A stretch of 64,000 bases of DNA, from contig NC_014364.1 in NCBI RefSeq assembly GCF_000143985.1, positions 1,922,001 to 1,986,000 of the forward strand, given 5' to 3'. Below, piece after piece: positions 62,440 through 64,000 of this stretch (position 1 is its first letter; each line of letters begins with the position of its first letter). This DNA is from Sediminispirochaeta smaragdinae DSM 11293. GTDB lineage: Bacteria; Spirochaetota; Spirochaetia; DSM-16054; Sediminispirochaetaceae. Both the position numbers and the translations under genes were made by a program. The notes below the pieces were generated by a model. The model saw nothing but the letters and a program-made list of their open reading frames with translations. It had not been told where the DNA came from and ran no database searches.

Positions 62440-64000
62440 ATGATAAAAAATCTCAAACTCGGAGTAAAGATGACCTTAGGGTTTGGTTTTATCATACTTC
62501 TTGTGGCTATTGTCGGTGGTCTTTCAATCGTCAATATGTCAAGGATCACTGTTCTATCGGAAAGACTCAAGGATGCATATATTCCCGAAGTGCGAGTTGC
62601 AAATGAACTTGAGCGAGAATCGTTAAGGACCATGCTCTACTTCTCTGAGTATTCGCTTAGCTTTGATCCCGATCTCTACAAAGAAGGGATGAACAATCAC
62701 AGTGTAGTGGTTGGGGCCCTGGATGACGCGCTGGCATTGTCCGAGCAGTATTCCTATCTCTCATCCCTTAAGGCTGAGGTTGAAGCCGCTAACCAAAATG
62801 TGAACGAATACGGCCGACAAATTGCTCTTCTAAAGAATTCCGTTGATGCCATAGAGGCCGCAAGGGAGCAGATGGATGCCGCAGCGGCAACGTTGCTTGA
62901 TCAGGCAGAGGAGTATCTCGACGGCCAGGCAAGCATCCAAGGGGAGGAGTTTGCCGCTTCGGATGTCGGCGAGTCGGCCTTACTTCTTCGGGCCTGGAAA
63001 AGTAGGACCATGAATGAGGTGATTGATATGGTCAACGCTGCTCGCATTCTCAATTTTAAGGCTCAGGCAACAAAAGACTATTCATACATGAAAGACGCCG
63101 TGGATGCCTTGGATCAAACAGAAACGCTTGTTCAAAGCATTAGGGCAGAAACCAAACGAAGTTCGGATATTAATTTCCTGGGGGAGATTGAATCGTCCGC
63201 CAAGAGCTATCAGGATGCCGTTCATGAGGCTTACAATCGATTTTTAGAAGTAGAAGAAATCCGTAATGACAGTACGGAAGCCGGTAACAAAGTCCTTGAG
63301 GCTGCAAAAGCGACAGCATCTGCCGGGGTCGGAGCTGCCCAGGATATTGCAAATACTACCGCAGATAGTTTAATTGCCTCCATGTCTCTTATTCTGATTG
63401 GTGTGGTTGTTGCCCTTATCCTTGCTTTGATTATTGCCGTTCTATTGACAAGATCGATTGCCAATGGTCTGAAACAGGGGGTTGCCTTTGCCGAAGAGAT
63501 TGCTTTGGGAAATCTTGAGGTAGAACTTGATATCGATCAGAAGGACGAAATCGGTATCCTGGCGGATGCACTTCGTTCAATGCTTGTGTCATTACAGGAA
63601 AAGGGACGGGTGATAGAACGTATTGCGGAAGGCGATTTGACCGTTCAGTTTTCAAAAACATCGGAAAAAGACGGTTTGGGCGAATCTCTTACTATTATGA
63701 AGCGCTCACTGACCGATATTCTTTCCAATGTGAAAGGGGCAGTGGAACAGGTCGCTTCTGGAGCCGATCAAGTAAGTCAGGCCTCTCAGGAATTAAGCCA
63801 GGGGGCAACGGAACAGGCCTCCAGCCTGGAAGAGATAACATCTTCAATTAATGAGATTAATGCACAGGCAAAGCAAAATGCTGAGAATGCAATGGAGGCC
63901 AACGGTATCGCTAAGTCGGCCGTAACCACTGCGGGGGATGGCAACCGTGAGATGACATCGCTCCAGGATGCGATGGCGGCTATTAATACATCGAGTGATC
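62440..64000 (+). CDS. Methyl-accepting chemotaxis protein, 3' end outside the window
   Basis: The frame is open to the last base, giving 520 residues. It has membrane helix 1 (FGFIILLVAIVGGLSI, about 12-30), a periplasmic helical-bundle sensor of about 270 residues (EEYLDGQASIQGEE, DYSYMKDAVDALDQ), helix 2 (LILIGVVVALILALIIAVLL, about 312-334), a HAMP domain with its second-half repeat (LTRSIANGLKQGV, IAEGDLTVQF) and the first part of the signalling coiled coil (GATEQASSLEEITSSINEI). A GGGGAGG site precedes the ATG. It is 10 kb from cheA and may be one of its receptors. Confidence 0.92.
   Translation, partial: MIKNLKLGVKMTLGFGFIILLVAIVGGLSIVNMSRITVLSERLKDAYIPEVRVANELERESLRTMLYFSEYSLSFDPDLYKEGMNNHSVVVGALDDALALSEQYSYLSSLKAEVEAANQNVNEYGRQIALLKNSVDAIEAAREQMDAAAATLLDQAEEYLDGQASIQGEEFAASDVGESALLLRAWKSRTMNEVIDMVNAARILNFKAQATKDYSYMKDAVDALDQTETLVQSIRAETKRSSDINFLGEIESSAKSYQDAVHEAYNRFLEVEEIRNDSTEAGNKVLEAAKATASAGVGAAQDIANTTADSLIASMSLILIGVVVALILALIIAVLLTRSIANGLKQGVAFAEEIALGNLEVELDIDQKDEIGILADALRSMLVSLQEKGRVIERIAEGDLTVQFSKTSEKDGLGESLTIMKRSLTDILSNVKGAVEQVASGADQVSQASQELSQGATEQASSLEEITSSINEINAQAKQNAENAMEANGIAKSAVTTAGDGNREMTSLQDAMAAINTSSD

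Overview
The window looks like a chromosome segment of a free-living spirochaete of the Spirochaeta/Sediminispirochaeta type. The evidence is a flagellar operon in the spirochaetal order (flgF/flhO, flgG/flhP, a FlgA-like protein, flgI, flgJ) followed directly by an alternative sigma-70-family gene, as rpoS sits beside flgI in Borrelia; signal peptides ending in FAGGKQE, common for spirochaetal binding proteins; a large soluble chemosensory operon; and a protein resembling spirochaete-only families. Base composition is near 50% GC. There is no rRNA, no CRISPR array and no intact insertion sequence. Genes are dense, and starts were chosen from Shine-Dalgarno (SD) sites, overlaps and promoter positions.

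Layout. 1-2.2 kb: the 3' part of a six-hairpin glycosidase-like gene and an endonuclease/exonuclease/phosphatase-family hydrolase. 2.3-5.5 kb: a redox operon on the minus strand (iron alcohol dehydrogenase, then a flavodoxin-aldo/keto reductase lipoprotein) divergent from a MerR regulator, with an operator that can be read directly. 5.5-8.1 kb: a short inverted-repeat element and GC-rich block, a Cys-rich DUF5714-like gene, satD and an interrupted membrane-protein gene. 8.2-16.2 kb: an ABC importer (binding protein, fused permease, ATPase), a PhoB/PhoR-type two-component pair and a phosphohexomutase. 16.3-21.2 kb: the flagellar rod/P-ring operon behind a sigma-28-like site, then an RpoS-like sigma factor behind a sigma-54-like site. 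21.2-34.0 kb: housekeeping genes (yibQ-like, tsaD, a MinD-like ATPase, apt, two tRNAs, pgeF, argS, rplU-prp-rpmA-obg-nadD-yqeK-LCP-rsfS). 34.1-44.6 kb: an extremely acidic small protein, a CheX-like gene divergent from ispE, spoVG, tRNA-Gln, rplY, pth, tilS, ftsH, and two envelope proteins, one an HtrA-like lipoprotein. 44.6-54.5 kb: STAS, cheA, cheR, cheB and four further two-component proteins. 54.5-64 kb: lepA, a DUF115/Maf-like gene, a PpiD/SurA-like chaperone, a J-domain protein, a secreted protein, a thioredoxin-CcdA fusion and a truncated methyl-accepting chemotaxis protein.

Points that deserve attention. (1) At least seven genes have a recognisable -10 box only 6-9 nt before the start codon and no SD, which predicts leaderless or nearly leaderless mRNAs. 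(2) The RpoN-to-RpoS arrangement known from Borrelia appears here as a readable -24/-12 site in front of the sigma gene next to flgI. (3) The flavodoxin-aldo/keto reductase fusion has a lipoprotein signal although its second domain should need cytoplasmic NADPH. (4) The prp protease gene sits between rplU and rpmA although L27 has no cleavable N-terminal extension. (5) CheA carries an inserted tandem repeat resembling the N-terminal domain of type II secretion ATPases. No wholly new multi-gene system could be shown; the chemosensory/receiver-kinase cluster and the redox operon are the best candidates for unusual biology.
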